Assembly: GCF_910592395.1 (NCBI RefSeq)
Contig: NC_088313.1
Span: 17,190,437 to 17,254,436 of the forward strand
DNA: 64,000 bases
Direction of reading: 5' to 3'
From: Lineus longissimus
Lineage: Eukaryota; Nemertea; Pilidiophora; Heteronemertea; Lineidae
Every line of letters starts with the position of its first letter. Positions within the stretch are counted from its first letter, which is position 1. Below, in pieces: positions 22,501 through 36,095 of this stretch. Under the pieces are notes generated by a model. That model made no database searches and had not been told where the DNA came from. It saw only the letters and a program-made list of their open reading frames with translations. The position numbers and the translations under genes were made by a program.

Positions 22501-22745
22501 GAGTGAGGAAGGGATGACTGCTGTTAAAGAAGTCTGCCTGATTGTCCAGCAGATACTGCAGAGTGATGAAGGGATGACTGCTGTTAAAGGTGTCTGCCTG
22601 ATTGTCCGGTGGAGACACTGTGGAGTGAGCAAGGGATGACTGGTTGTGAAAGGTGTCTGCCTGGATGTGACATTGCCCAGCAGACACTTTAGAGTGATGA
22701 ACGGGTGGATGGTTGTTAAAGGTGTATGCCTAGATGTGACCTTGC
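19540..22745. repeat. Hierarchical minisatellite (60-73 bp monomers, 133-bp dimers, 759-bp higher-order repeat)
   Basis: Two monomer types alternate: one containing GATGACTGCTGTTAAAGGTG and one containing GATGACTGGTAGTGAAAGGTG with CTGGATGTGACATTGTCCAG. In most of the array the pair repeats every 133 bp. At 21541-21830 and again at 22300-22590 a pure 60-bp form occurs. A block from about 21143 to 21900 recurs 759 bp later with nearly identical sequence. The array fills the gap between the convergent 3' ends of EXOC4 and TMEM230. On the minus strand it has no stop over long distances in several frames. Confidence 0.95.
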
Positions 22746-22925
22746 CCACATACACACCAAGAAATTAAGGGATGACCAGTAGTCAATAGGACTCTGCAGA
22801 GATGCAGTGAAGCCATGCACAGCCTAGTGCCACTTGGAATTGAGCACCTTAATAGGTAATCTGAAAGTTATTTTCCTGGAATATCCAAGGACGAAAATCC
22901 AAGAAAGCATGTCAATTTCAAATCT

Positions 22926-22931
22926 TTTATT
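22926..22931 (-). terminator. TMEM230 polyadenylation signal
   Basis: TTTATT on the plus strand is AATAAA on the minus strand, 737 bases after the TMEM230 stop codon. The interval 22932-23667 would be its 3' UTR and shows no other gene. Confidence 0.55.
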
Positions 22932-23667
22932 CATTCATAATGAGAGCTTTATCAGATATACATTTTATGTACAAAATATAAATAGAATGTAGTGAATATT
23001 ATATACAGATGAAACATACATTCAAACACTTAATCAGAGATGACTCACACACAGATGCATAGTACAATATCAAACTTAAATAGATAGTTTCAGCTCTTGA
23101 TTCTCAGCTGATAGAATACCAAACACGATTGAAAAGACTTTAGAGATGGTGACATTGGTATTTTCATTGACAATAATGGAGAAAGATAATTGAGTCATTT
23201 TGTACATTACTGTCTTCAAGGAGAAGAAATATTGGAAACAATACATACACAGGTTATTCTTGATACCCATTTCAAAATTTTTACCAAACTCATTCACTTG
23301 TGTGTTATGAATCTAATTTTTCAACATTTTTTATGATAAATTATATACATTTGTACACTGTAGACTTAACAACAACTACACTAAATGACAAGTAATATTG
23401 CACTGGAATGAACTGCTGTCTGTTTGGCATACATTCTGATTTGATCCACTCCCTGACAGAATGGCCATAAGCCTGACAGATACTCAACTCACACAGGGGT
23501 GAGAAGACTGCATATAATTTGGTAGAGTTCTCAAATTAGTAATCCCCTGATATTGCCAGAGACAAGCTGCACTGAGAAAAAGGGCTACATAGCAAACTTG
23601 TATTGGGTATGATGTTTGTTATGTGACAAAATCCCCACTCATACTTGATTTAATTGAAATGTCTGCT

Positions 23668-24778
23668 TCAGTCAAACTCAGGAATGTCCTCAAATGAGTA
23701 CCCAGAGTATCCTTTGAATGCGTAATAAGCGATGCGTACATGATAGACACCAGGAATGAACATGAGAAGACCAAGGATTAAAACAGGCCACGTTCTGTCT
23801 GCATACTGAAATTGAATGGGAGAAGAGGATTAATAATCAGTACAAATGTAAGTCACCTGTCTCTGACTGACAGGGAAGGTGACACAAATATAGTTATACT
23901 GATGTCTGCCTTGGTTGTACATCCAAGGGCAAAGAAAATGACAAACAGCAGATCTTTTTCTGCCAAGCATTTTTTTGAATGAAACTTGCTAATCAGTGTA
24001 AGCTTTCTATGAATAAATGAGGTAATAATCAAATACATGCAACTACATGCATGACATAAAACTTGAGCCAATCTCATTACAAGCTTACCTTTGCATCAAT
24101 GACTCCAGAGAGAAGAAGTGCTCCCAGTATAATCAGGAGAGAACCGAGTGAGAAGAGGACTGTTGCCAGGAGGATGGCTTTATAGGGCACTTTAGGAGGA
24201 GGCCTCTGAAACTGTAAGAAAATGGTGAATTAGACATGGTACATTCTTCAGAGGTGATCCTATATGAAGCTACCCAAAAGTACAAATTCCCACTCCCAAA
24301 TCATCCAGGCTCCCTGAAGTTTGTCACACTGATAGGGCCTATTCCATTAGAGTTTAAGTGATGCCAAAGTCTTGGGGTCGAAATGGTCAAGTGATACAAT
24401 CAAAAACATTATCGTCATTGGTCTTACATAGCATTCGCAGCCAGTTACAGCAAGACAATGAAAAACTAAGTTCATATTGATTGCTCCACGACTGCTGGCA
24501 GTGCTGCAGGAAAAAATCTTTATTATCATTGACATCCTGTCATTTGTGCTGAAAGTTGAAACAGCTGGGCAACTGCCCCAGATTCCTTTGACATCTGAGA
24601 ATTCATCACTTCTTTCCTGCAGGCCTACTCATTGTACTGGGCATACATGATGTAGGCCAATAAGGTTCCTTCCAACACTTACCTGTAAGTCCACAAAGCC
24701 ATCATCAGAAGACTTTGTCATCTTATGGTACTTGGCCCCAGATGAGCCGACATAGTTCCTCGTAGGCATCTTTGGCAT
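23668..24778 (-). CDS. TMEM230: TMEM230, two-span vesicle membrane protein
   Basis: Coding exons 24683-24778, 24089-24211 and 23668-23805 give 118 aa (human isoform about 120). TMEM230 is a small protein of Golgi, endosomal and synaptic vesicle membranes implicated in vesicle trafficking. The cytosolic N-terminus ([11 protein letters not shown]) matches the conserved STDDGYIDLQ-type motif. Two hydrophobic spans follow ([20 protein letters not shown] and [18 protein letters not shown]), then [20 protein letters not shown], almost identical to the vertebrate tail as I recall it. The start is the ATG at 24778, giving the expected length. A non-coding first exon probably lies near 26207-26300 on the minus strand (AAT|GTGAGT donor), but this is a guess. 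Confidence 0.93.
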
Positions 24779-27652
24779 GGAGCTCTTCGTTATCAAAGCT
24801 GCATGAAAAGAAGTTTTTAATTTAAGAGAGTTTCCACCCATAATACACACACAGGCATGTGAGAGCCAAATACCATCTGCAGCAATGGGCACCACTTGTT
24901 TTGTAAGGTAAGGGGGTACAATGATAGTCACTACAGCTGGTAGTACAATCTATGGGAAAACTCCATGTAAAAGAAAGAGCTCAGAGGTTTGAATAAGGTC
25001 TGTTGGCAGCAGTACAGTGTAGACTACCGCTGATCTTGGTTACAAAGCTGGACATTGTCAGAATTCGAGATTTGACCGGTAAGACTTTTAAAAATCACCT
25101 AGTTCACATTTATCTGCCATATCCAGTTCTTAGGAGAGGAGACCTTTTAAATCCAAGACATCTACATGTATATCCAGAACATGTCGCAACAAAACCATAA
25201 TTCTATCCTTCCTTACTTTACAATAGAATGATGCACCAATGTTTCAAATTTCATAGCACTTTGGTATTTGACCGAGATCCTGACCAAATTTAGTCCACAT
25301 GCCACATGGCAAATCAATATCAAGATATACTACATGTAGGTCCATCAGGCTGGTACCAGCGATAATGTGATTCTCACTCAAGTCACAGTGAGATTACAGA
25401 AATGTCAGGGGGCATCTCAAGACTTTTGAAAATGACCTGCAAGGCACATATGGGTTGTGTTGGGCAAGCATGAACCCTCTTGATTATATTCTCAGCGAAG
25501 TGGAACTATTAACGCCATTAGCAAAGTTTTCTATAAGATAACTGACCTCTTGACTTAGTCATATCAGCAAATTTTTTCATCATAAACAGGTTGCATTTTC
25601 TGTTGGGGAATAGTGTCACCGTAAATTTGCCTCCCCTACACAAATGCACAAGCAATGGCGAGTTTAAGGCTAAGTTTGTTATACTGCAGTATATCGCAGC
25701 ATATTCTTTACCCCTAGTATACTGAGACGTATATCCCATTATTACTAAATTCATTCGTATCAATGTTATACTGAAGAATATGAAGCAATTTGGAAGGAAG
25801 GAAGCCACTGGAGGACACAACAACCCCCCCCCCCCCCTCATCACCACACTCCGATCACAGGACCTGAGAGTGAGACCAATCCCAATCATGATATTATACA
25901 TTCGGAATTTTCTTTTTTGCGGACAACGAGAAGAAGCCACGAGGCAAGCAGACCTATCTACTTCACGGCCAGAGACTTGCGAGACCGAGTCTCGTCCGAA
26001 AATAGATAACTGTTTCATGGCAATGCACATGCAGCATTGCAGGTAAACGTCAACGGGTCATTGTCGGACGCCAGTTCGCCAAGAAAATCAAGAACATCAA
26101 AGGATTCATTGAACTCATCAACATACCATTGATTTTCAGTGAAGTTCAACTGTATTCCTAGATAAATCACTTTGGTATGTAGAGAGTAAGATTACAATTA
26201 ACTCACATTAAAGTTTACAAGTCGAGCTGTACGTCGGTTGCTTGTTGGCTGATCATTCTGTGGTACGGTCTCGTTATGGGATTTGTCGGATATACGTCAC
26301 TGGGCTGAATTCTATTAATAGATGGGGATGACCACGGCCATGGGTGGTGTAAAGTGAAAGATAGTCCCTCAAATCATAGAGTCCTTCACAAATATCTTTG
26401 ATTGTTTATTGCTTCTCGGGACCTGTAGCATCTTGACCACCAAGGTTGTCCGCTTATATCAAACCCCGAGCTGGGTTTAAAGGGAGTAGGCCTATAAGGC
26501 CATAAGGTTCAGGATGGCTGCAGCTTTAAACAGTAAAGGGAGACTATGGGAGGCAGGAGCAGGGGAGGGGGTTAGATTGGCATAAATGTCTTGCTCGTAT
26601 GTTGTCATGCTGATGGATGATATGAGAACAAAAACACCAAAAACAGTTTTAAACATTCTTGTTGTATAATATATTACATCCATAAATACACATGGTAATT
26701 TTACAAAATGTTCATGTTTCAAATGAATACTGTACATTTTCCACCTTACAAGTCTAGCAAACAACAATCACCATCATTCTTGAAGGAAAGTCATTCCCCT
26801 TTGTCTCACTAGGGCAAAACATGACATGGCACATGACATTATGATTTTATTTGCCAGCACAAGAGGATGCGCAACCAAAGGTATTTTCAAGGAGACAGCA
26901 AAACGTACCAGGTTAAGCAGAAATAATTATGGCATCATTCCATGAGAAGAACACGCCCAACCAACAAGAAAGGTGGTCTCAACATGAAATAACATTTTAG
27001 AATTGAAAATAACAGTAAAATTGTACAAAATCCCCAAATTTCAACTACATGTATGTCCCAATCCATGTAAAAACCTACCAATAACGCATTTTCTTATTTC
27101 CACAGCTTAAAACAACTTACAAAAGACCTAAGTTTTTATGGATTAGTTTATCTCCACATGTAGACACCAGGATTTAACATGCACATAAAGTGTTCATAAA
27201 TTTGTCACTAAAGCAAAAACAACAGACAGGTCATAAAATATCATCAGAGGAAAAAAGACTAGCAGTGAATGATGAAAATTCTATTTACAAATGATATCTC
27301 CAAAATGCATCAACAACAAATCTCCGAAATGCATCTAGAAAACAACAGCAGCAGAAACTGTACAGAAGACGCCTATTTATAACATCAGCGGCATATATGT
27401 ATTTGGGAAAAAATAACTTTGCATCTCGAAAATACAAAACTTTGTATCGGCAGGTTTTCATATTTCATGGACAGATATTGGATATTCTCATACGACTGGC
27501 ACCACTTTCAGTTCTAGTCAGTCTCGTTCTGGTAGGTCCCTTAACCTCCCTAATCTCTCACTCTGTCATCACACTTCTATTTTTTGAAGAACACATTTTC
27601 GATGATTTTAATTAATCAATGGTCTCTGTCTATTGTCCTTTGCTAGTCTCTA
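24779..27652. other. TMEM230 upstream region and CCDC125 3' UTR
   Basis: I see no further coding exon. The right part is probably CCDC125 3' UTR, with minus-strand AATAAA at 26846-26851 and 26405-26410. A 14-C run occurs at 25824-25837. The TMEM230 promoter is probably near 26.2-26.4 kb. Confidence 0.4.
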
Positions 27653-30600
27653 TCATTCTATTGGCTTTCCGTCCTCTTGCAGTAACAGTTTCTGCTCTAA
27701 TTCCTTCGTTCGTGATGCGAGCATCCGTGCTGCTATTTTCTGTTGGGCAAGTACTTCTGATTTGTCACTCAACTGAAAGAAGGACAAACCACACCGTGAG
27801 AAAAGATACAAAGACTGCATACAAGAAGATTATGAAAAACTAATTTATGCAAGGACTGCAAGGACATCATTTCATCAGCAAGATGAAGTCTCTTGTAAAA
27901 ATCCCACCGTAAAACTGTTTTGTTGATGACGTATGGCCAAGTTGATCAGTCATGCCTAATGCATAGAATGCATGTTTGAGATGCAACAAGTCATGTCATC
28001 AAGGAAGACCCCAATAGTGAATCAACCAACTATGAGAGAACCAAGAGGTAGCAACCAAATGTATGGAAACCTGCAGCACGTGTCAGCCTAGAGACTTGTG
28101 CCTCAAACGTCCAGCTTTCCTCTTCTACCTTTCATATGATCAGACAATGAACGACACACAGAACATTTTTCAAAGCAAACACAGCGCATTCTAACCTTTT
28201 CTAATAAAACTTGTATGATTTCCTTTTCACTCTGACACCCTGAGATATCACTGTAGATTCGTTCATTATCTGAGGGGCTTGTATCATTTGAATTAGTCAA
28301 CATCTCTTTTGCATCCTCATCATCATGGTTTTTGGCATTTTGTCTTTGTCGCGGAGGGGGCTCATCTGAGGATGAAGAGTTTGATTAAATATACGCTTGT
28401 TTGCTGCGGCATCTCCCTTGGTCTAGTCACTGAATTTGCAATATTGACCCCACCCGAGACCAATGGCGTCTCCAACAAAGGTTGATGATAATCAACCTCT
28501 AAAAAAAACAATGTGATATACAGCAGTCCCACTTTCCTGGTCAAAAGACACACCAAGACATCATAAGCTGCAGCCCAAACTTGAAACTTAATCAAAGCAG
28601 GAAACTCACTTCACAATTCCACACAAAATGAAATTTCTTTGAAACCACTCAACGAACAAGACCAATCAATTTCACCAACAAAACTGAGCAACTGTACCCA
28701 AAAACAACTTTGAAGGAACAATTTTCTTGGCTTACCACTGATAGACATAAGCATATAACTAACGGGAGATGGAATTTCAAAGGCCACTGAAACTACAAGG
28801 TAACCAGATCATCCAGTGGCACAGTGCCAACCAAATACAGCTATTTCAAACACAAACACAAATTTAACAATATCCATACTGTCTTGTGGGAGAAAACAAT
28901 GTAAGCAAAAATCTGGTTAACACTGTGACATGAATTGATAAATGAAATCAGATCAGTTGCATCTTGGACTAATATTTGACCAATGTAGATATCAAGACCC
29001 CTAAAGTAGCATCGTAATTGCCACAACACCCGAAGAACAAAGTTGACGTGCAATTAGAGTACTCACCATCATTCAACTGCTTCACCAACCATTTCAATGC
29101 TCCAAGAGCTTTCTTCTTTTTATTCGGGCTCGGTAACGACAGATCAGCCATCTTCATGGTCATTGCTTTGTTTTTAAACAGCTGCTCTTCAAATGCCATC
29201 CTGTAGGCATCGACGGTGCTGTATGCCTCCTCCCGTCGCTTTTTATGCAATTCAATCTGTCAACAAAAACGTAATCTGAATGACGTAATTGAATACACAT
29301 GTACAGTATCATCCTGTATTCACTCTTTGGTGCTATTTATTAAGAAGCTATAAAGACTGATCTTTATTCATTCTTGACTGTACGCATATCACTGCAAATG
29401 CTACCTCAGCATCATCCAGGATCACTGAATCAGTCTTCGATTTAATTTTGAAGATTTTGTACTGTCTTGAACAAAATTTCTGTGAAAGCAAGTACTAAAC
29501 TTCAATAAACCATGGAGCTATAAATAAATATTTATACCTCCATGAATAAACTTACCTCTTCTCTCAGTTTGATATTTTCTTTCCTGAGGTTAGCGGCTGC
29601 ATATGCACAACCGCATGGGTCTGGATTTGACCCTCGGCAATTACAGGCACCAAGCACTGCCAGCTGAAACAGAACGCAGGGATTTAGTACATACATTTAG
29701 AGTCAACGAGAGAAGTTCATGACCTACCGGTATACTATAAATAAACAATTTCTCACCTCATTCGATGAGAACCGGCCGTATGCATCATCACTGGGTGTGC
29801 TCTGTCTGTTCTGTTCATATTTTAACCGTTCCTTCACGTCGAGGAGGGCAAGCAATTCATCTCTTTCTCGGGCAAGACCTGGAAAAAGATTGACAACAAT
29901 TCATGAAATTACAGGTTGGCAACCTCTCTCTCACGGAAAGCATTTGTCAGACAGAAAGGTATCCTTGATAGGTTCTACTGTAGCACAAGCAGCAAATAGT
30001 CACTATTCTGCATCATGGCACAAATAGTCACTATTCTGCATCATGGCCCATGAAATGAGATGAACCAGAAATATATCCGAATAATGTTTCTTGAGAATGG
30101 AGTTCGTCTAGTGCATCTACTCACCCATTTTTTCAGCATACATCCGCCGTAGCTCTTCTGTCCGATCCTCCAGTAACTGCACGAGGGAGACATTTTCCTG
30201 GCAAACGCTGTCAAGAGAATAAACCACTAATACAATTTGGTTTTAGTTACAGAGCCATGTGCTCTTTGCCATGCATTTATACTTATGTTGAGAGATAAGT
30301 GTGTCAAATTCATCACATGCTCTTTCTGGCCCTCATCTCAATGCGTCTTGGACACCATTCATAACAACTTAAAACCTAAAATGTAGTAAGTAAGCTACAA
30401 ACAGGCATGCATGTTGACCACGATTATGATACATCTAACAGAAATCCTTGTAACCTCTCTTGTGCAAGAAAACAAACAAAGAATTAAGAACATTAACAAA
30501 AGCATGAGTGAACAGAGCAAAAGCTGAACTCAGCAAAGCACAACAAACCTGAGGAACCTGCACTCTTCTCATTCTTCCAGGTGGCGCTATATGAAGTCAT

Positions 30601-33600
30601 GCATCTTTCTAGCAGTGTACACGTTGAGACATCCACAATTTGATTGTGATGAGACCTTTAGATATATGTATAATGTCTGTCATGTTGTACCATTTGCCGC
30701 GCCACATTGGACAAAGTCAAATGCAGGTTTCTCATGAAAAGAGCATTTCGAAAGCATGCCAAGGAATGCAGTACCTAGTCTTATCCTAGGGCAGAGTCGT
30801 AGACCAGTGATAAGCAGGCTTGGATGGCCAACACCTAGTGGGAGAAAGCAGAGAACACCTTGTGATACCCGTTTGTAATTCCCACCACCAGCGACAGAAA
30901 AAATCTATTACCAATCAACACGAAGCAAAACTTGAATGATGTATGCTATAAACACCAGCTCTCTTTTGAAAATTAATCACTATACCCGTGCAGCATATCT
31001 CGTTTTTTATACCTGGAATCCCTCGAACAGGCTGTCTATGTAACCCAAGCAGATAATCATTTTATCCCTGACCACACAACAAGCCGACAACGATAATTTC
31101 CTCTTACCTGTCAAACCTCTGTGCCCAAGTCTGCTGGCTTTCCATGAGAGTACCTTGTCTGTATTCAAGTTCAAATTGTAATTTATTGATCTCCTGAAAT
31201 ATTAAGTACCAGCAGCTGATTAGCTTCTCAGTCATTGAAAATCTAATCAGTTTAATATCTACATCTGGTGCAGTACATTTGTACCTGTCTGGATGGGGAA
31301 TCATACATCTTATATGCGTTAGCCCTGAAATGAATTCAGCAAAATACTGTTTGAGAGCTTAGCATGAAATTTTCACAATATCTTTGATAACTGCACAGGG
31401 GGTCAAAAAGACCTTCTCTAGTCTTAAGAGGTAGATGCAGTGCTCTTCCTAAGAGGCCAAGCATGTCAAATTATGCATACTCTTAAGTCATATTCATGCC
31501 TGATGCCTTCTCCACATTCACTGAGTCTATCGTCTCACATGATTGTGACAGACAACAAAAATTATTGTGTGTAAAGTCCCATCACAAAGTGGCCTATTGT
31601 TTGCTAAAGAAAATATCATTTTTTTCTTAATAATTTCCTTGTAAATCCAGAGGCATACATACATACAGCAATCAGGCAACATTCCTTGCAATTTACACTA
31701 TCTACACTAAGCAGGGTGGTGAAGCATACACACATAATAGCAACTGCTCCCCCTACCTCAATATGAGGTGCATTTCTACCAGACAGCATGCACCCTGACT
31801 GAATCTCAGACGATTCAACATCAGCTTCTGGTATGATTTCCAGGAGTCTGTTGTCACTCTTGTCTTGAGAGGTTTGCTGTGGAAAATTTTAAAAAGATGC
31901 CAGAAAACAGAAAAATTTAAACCAAAAAGCTCGACTGTTCAGCAAAAACTTCAAAACTGAGCAACACAGACAGGAAAGCACCATCGAGTACTTTGAAAAA
32001 TGTCCTAAGTAAACAGGAGCAAGAATAAGGGAAGCCTCATCACCCAGTTTAGTGTGGACAGGACTTGCTTTGTATGCATGATATTAAACTAAACATGCAT
32101 GCTCACCTGCTGGAAAAGATCAATAGAGCTCATGAAAATCTGAACGAAGAACCAGTCATTTCAAATTTTACCATGTTTTTTCAAAGTTTACAGGGGGAGG
32201 TCTCTGCAAGTGAGGTACAGGTAATGTACTGCCATGACATCGAGCCTGAGGTGTGTATCTCAATTTTAGGCACACCCTCACCTCATTACGTGCTGTAGTT
32301 GTGAAGGTCAGGCAGGTGATTCAAAATGTATTATACCCATAACGCAGCTTGCCAACATACAAGTATTTGGCCATCATGATAACTATAAGGGGAACACTCT
32401 AACAAATTGGTTACAATTCAAACTCGAAGTCCAATCGAGAGTCCCTGGCAAGACGGCCTCGCCTGCCCTTATTTGGTATAAAGAATAACACCAACCTGTT
32501 CCATAATATGGGTCATCTCCCTAATCTTGTGCTCACTCACATCATGCTCACACTGGGCAACTTGTGACTGCAAAAAAGAAAGCAAGTGTTCTGAAGTGAC
32601 TTGGGGAGTATGGTGAAATTTTAAGTAAGTAGACATTCCAATATCATTCCAAAGTGATACTATTTTAGATAAATTTAGGTCACAAATACAGATCTGATTC
32701 CACACGACATCTCACTCCAACATCCTTGGCCTGAAATAGCAGTTGTAAGGTTACCAGTATGTTCAGGATGTCCCTGGGGCTTTTTTGGGCAGCGGTTGCC
32801 TCTCAATATGGTATGAGGCCAACTCAGGAACCCAATAATTATGAATAATAAGACTCTATACTATAGAGACTGTAACCAAGGGATTCTCCACAAACAAAAT
32901 TCTTTAAAAGTCTTTTATACAGAAAGTTCTTCAGTAGCACACACTTACATATAAGCGAGATGTCCATTTTCAGAATAAAGAATTGTCGCTAGTGCAGCAA
33001 GACACATTGATTGAATGAAAGATGGAAATGATGATCACTGTTGATTTCAATCAATCTAAATCAAACATTACAAATCACAATTCAGAAGGAAAAGTCCAGG
33101 TTGCACCTTGAATTTAATGAAGTAAAGAATGAAATTGGAAATCTCACAACAGAACCATTATCCAGAAATTTGGTGGAGAAAGGGGATATTTACACAGCCG
33201 CGTACTGTTACGTTGCAAGACTTCTCACCATATGGGCATACCTACATGTGCACACAGGTGAATCAAGTAGATCATCCATATTCAAATGTGACAGCTGTGT
33301 CAGGCATTAGAATGAAACTACATTGTGTATCGATATGACAAGACAGCAATGTAGGCACATGCATAATATTGTAATTTGCATTCCACAAGTGCTAGGAGAT
33401 CATCCTTAACTGCACAATGGCTATACCAATCATCCCACAAGCATGTTCAATGTCAAGTACTGAGTAATGAGGTGTAGGGGAGAGAGGGATGGAGGATTAA
33501 AGTATCACCATAGTAGATACTTAGCAATTTGTATCCTGATATTTTTAACACTATCAAAAAATATCAATTATGTCCAATATCCCCCGTGTCTGACATGTGT

Positions 33601-35621
33601 GATGCAGTATAACCACAGAAAATTGGTCACATCAATCTTAGCCAAAAATGAGAGACTCCAGTCAAGAACTGACACCGAAATGATACTCACTATTGATGGC
33701 AACTGATGCAATAATTTTTGACGAGAAAGCAGAGAATTTTCCACACTCTCTGCCATGTTGCGAAAAGTGGATAAATTGGAAGTAATCTGAGGTGTCAGGA
33801 CGAGCTGTCACGGTCAGCAAAAGCAAATAAAGACAGCCCTTTATTGAATAGGAAGTTGGTATTCAGCGCCGTGAATAGGATGTCAATGCAGTGACACTGA
33901 CAGGCTGTTGCCTAGATTGATGCTATCTCTCATTGTACCAATAGGACTGTGACATTATCTGACCTAGGGAAAAGTTCACCACATGTGATGACATCAGTCT
34001 TATTGGCCCTGTCATCCCTGATTTCAAAATACATCTGAAGTCTACTGCTACAGGCACTTATCAATAATGAGAAATATTCTCACTTTTTTATGTAGGACCT
34101 GAATCGCCTTGTATTTGGCTTCCAGCTGCTTTTGGCACCTTTCTAACTCATTTCTAAGTATTTCGACCTCCTGCAATTAAAAAAAGAGACACACATGTAC
34201 ACAACAAGTAGGTCGTTTTTTTGTGCTTACCAAAGCTTGAGATGGTAGAACCAAGCAGCAACATGACTACGCTGTAGAGTCTGAGTAAATCAACTGTGAA
34301 TCCACAATTGAGGATGATGAATCGGACACTTCATGCATTTTAAAAAACAAGTACACCACTTGTAACTGAATTCACTATCTGGACAGTTCCACTGAGGGCG
34401 ACCTACCAGTTCTGTCTTTTTCAACTTCTCATCGATGTCCATTTCATCATCACACCCCCAGCATGCTGTCATTGGAGAATGGATACTACCTTTTAAAAGT
34501 AAAATAAAAATAATCTAATCATTTGTAACAATGTTTTGTAGGCTACATTTGCACAGCACTGGTAAGAACATTCCGTGAAACATAACAACTGTGATACCTC
34601 CTTTTTGATACTGTAAAATAAGTAATAATTAATGACAGTCAAGATATATACTAGTAAAATGCAAATCTCAAATGTTGTTTGAGGCAATTTCACATTGATG
34701 GGTGTATTTTCATAAACAAAATGCAATCTTAGACACAAGTAGGCCTATAAAGTTACATCATTTATGTTTCAATAAAAAATCCAACGTTATCAGTTCCAGT
34801 GAAGCAAAAAACATAAAAGAGCTATCACCAATTCAAAGTTTTAAAATTTTGCCTTTTCTGTTCACCATCACTTATGTATCTATTAAATGATCACTAAGCG
34901 ACCTAAACCTTGCCATAAATATGCACCCTGAATAACATACACCACTACACCATAGTTTTCATGCAGTACAACCGTCACCTTCAGGTTCCACCCTTGACCC
35001 TCCTTACATTAAGTAATTTAATATACCTCTAATTGTACTACACCGGGGACGCTGTGTTGTACCTTTGGTGTATGACTTGTACATTTCATGGATATCATGT
35101 TCAAAGAGTTGTTTCTGTTGACGTATCGACGTACCAAGTGCAACCTCCGCAAATTGGGGGAATTCATCTTCACCGTTTTCCGTCAGGACAGAATCCTCAT
35201 CGTCAGATTCTGTGCCTCTGGATCTAGTATCAATCGTTGACTCAGTGTCACTCTCTGTCTTTGCTCGCCGACTGGAAAAAGTAGAGCGTTTTGTCGTCAC
35301 GTTTACGTTGTTACCATATCGCAATCCACGTTTGTCTCTTTCGTTGCAATGGAGACTGCACGATCGCTCTAGTTTTGATCCCGACTTGTCACTATCAATA
35401 ATGAACCTATCAACATCACGATGAAGGTCTGGTTCTGAGTTTGTCACCGACGCGGGACTAGAGACATGATTACTCAAACGTCGTTCTGGGGCTGGGGAAC
35501 GAGGCAAGCCCCCAGGTTTCAGACCAAAACCTAGTCCCAAATCGCCTCCCTCTAAGTTACTCATATCATCTTCGCTCTCATTTCGGTCTATAGAGCCATT
35601 TTTCATATTTCGTGAACTCAT
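27653..35621 (-). CDS. CCDC125: CCDC125, coiled-coil domain-containing protein 125 (13 coding exons)
   Basis: Exons 5'->3': 35027-35621, 34407-34489, 34084-34170, 33691-33747, 32496-32567, 31757-31876, 31108-31193, 30125-30207, 29757-29878, 29556-29663, 29067-29256, 28196-28365, 27653-27772. The sum is 1893 nt, giving 630 aa (human about 511). CCDC125 (Kenae) is a cytoplasmic coiled-coil protein linked to cell motility. Key matches are SEDDMSN with GDLGLGFGLKPGG near the N-terminus, EVEILRNELERCQKQLEAK in the first coiled coil, the Cys-rich LAVLGACNCRGSNPDPCGCA, EEAYSTVDAYRMAFEEQL and a C-terminal helix (AQQKIAARMLASRTKELEQK). The start is the ATG at 35621; an upstream in-frame GTG is ignored. 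The extra length lies in the Ser-rich N-terminal exon and in exon 6. The acceptors of exons 2 and 4 are weak, so these two small exons are less certain than the rest. Confidence 0.88.
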
Positions 35622-36095
35622 TGTCAATATATGATCATTCTGATCGCAGAAATCGGATAAACCAGGCAAGAAAAATTGAAATGACACTTGGTGACCGAAG
35701 AGCACCTGCCAAGATGGATGTATTTTGCCGCATATTTGTGAATATAGTTTTTAACACGATAAACGAATTTTGACACAAAAATGAAAGAATTGAACACAAC
35801 ATTGGTAGTTAAGCCTTATCTATGATCTAAAACTTTGAAAACTTTCTCAAAAATGAAATATTAACAATTATGCCATGTGAGTAGTAATATTTTAAGTGTC
35901 AAGGTCATTTTCAATCTCCCGGTCACCAGGCCATGTGGAGTTTACATACACCCGTTGAAATTCTCACTAAGTCAGTAGGTCGAGTGAGACTCTGTTGTAA
36001 TCATCATCATTGACGACGCTTGGAGACTTTTATGATCACTTCCGGTTCAAGGATTTTTATAATTTTTGGGATCTTTTCTCCAGTTTTTCTCGAAA
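35622..36095. promoter_or_regulatory. Shared upstream region of CCDC125 and MRPL43 (474 bp, head to head)
   Basis: The start codons of the two divergent genes are 474 bases apart. CACTTCCGGT at 36037-36046 contains the ETS/GABP core (ACTTCCGG), 50 bases before the MRPL43 ATG, a usual feature of nuclear genes for mitochondrial ribosomal proteins. No TATA box stands out. Bidirectional use is inferred. Confidence 0.45.

Noticed and set aside
20933-22687. 584-codon minus-strand open frame in the minisatellite
   Set aside because: The repeat unit simply lacks stops on this strand; the same peptide is read in all three frames because the 133-bp period is not a multiple of three, and no domain or splice context supports a gene.
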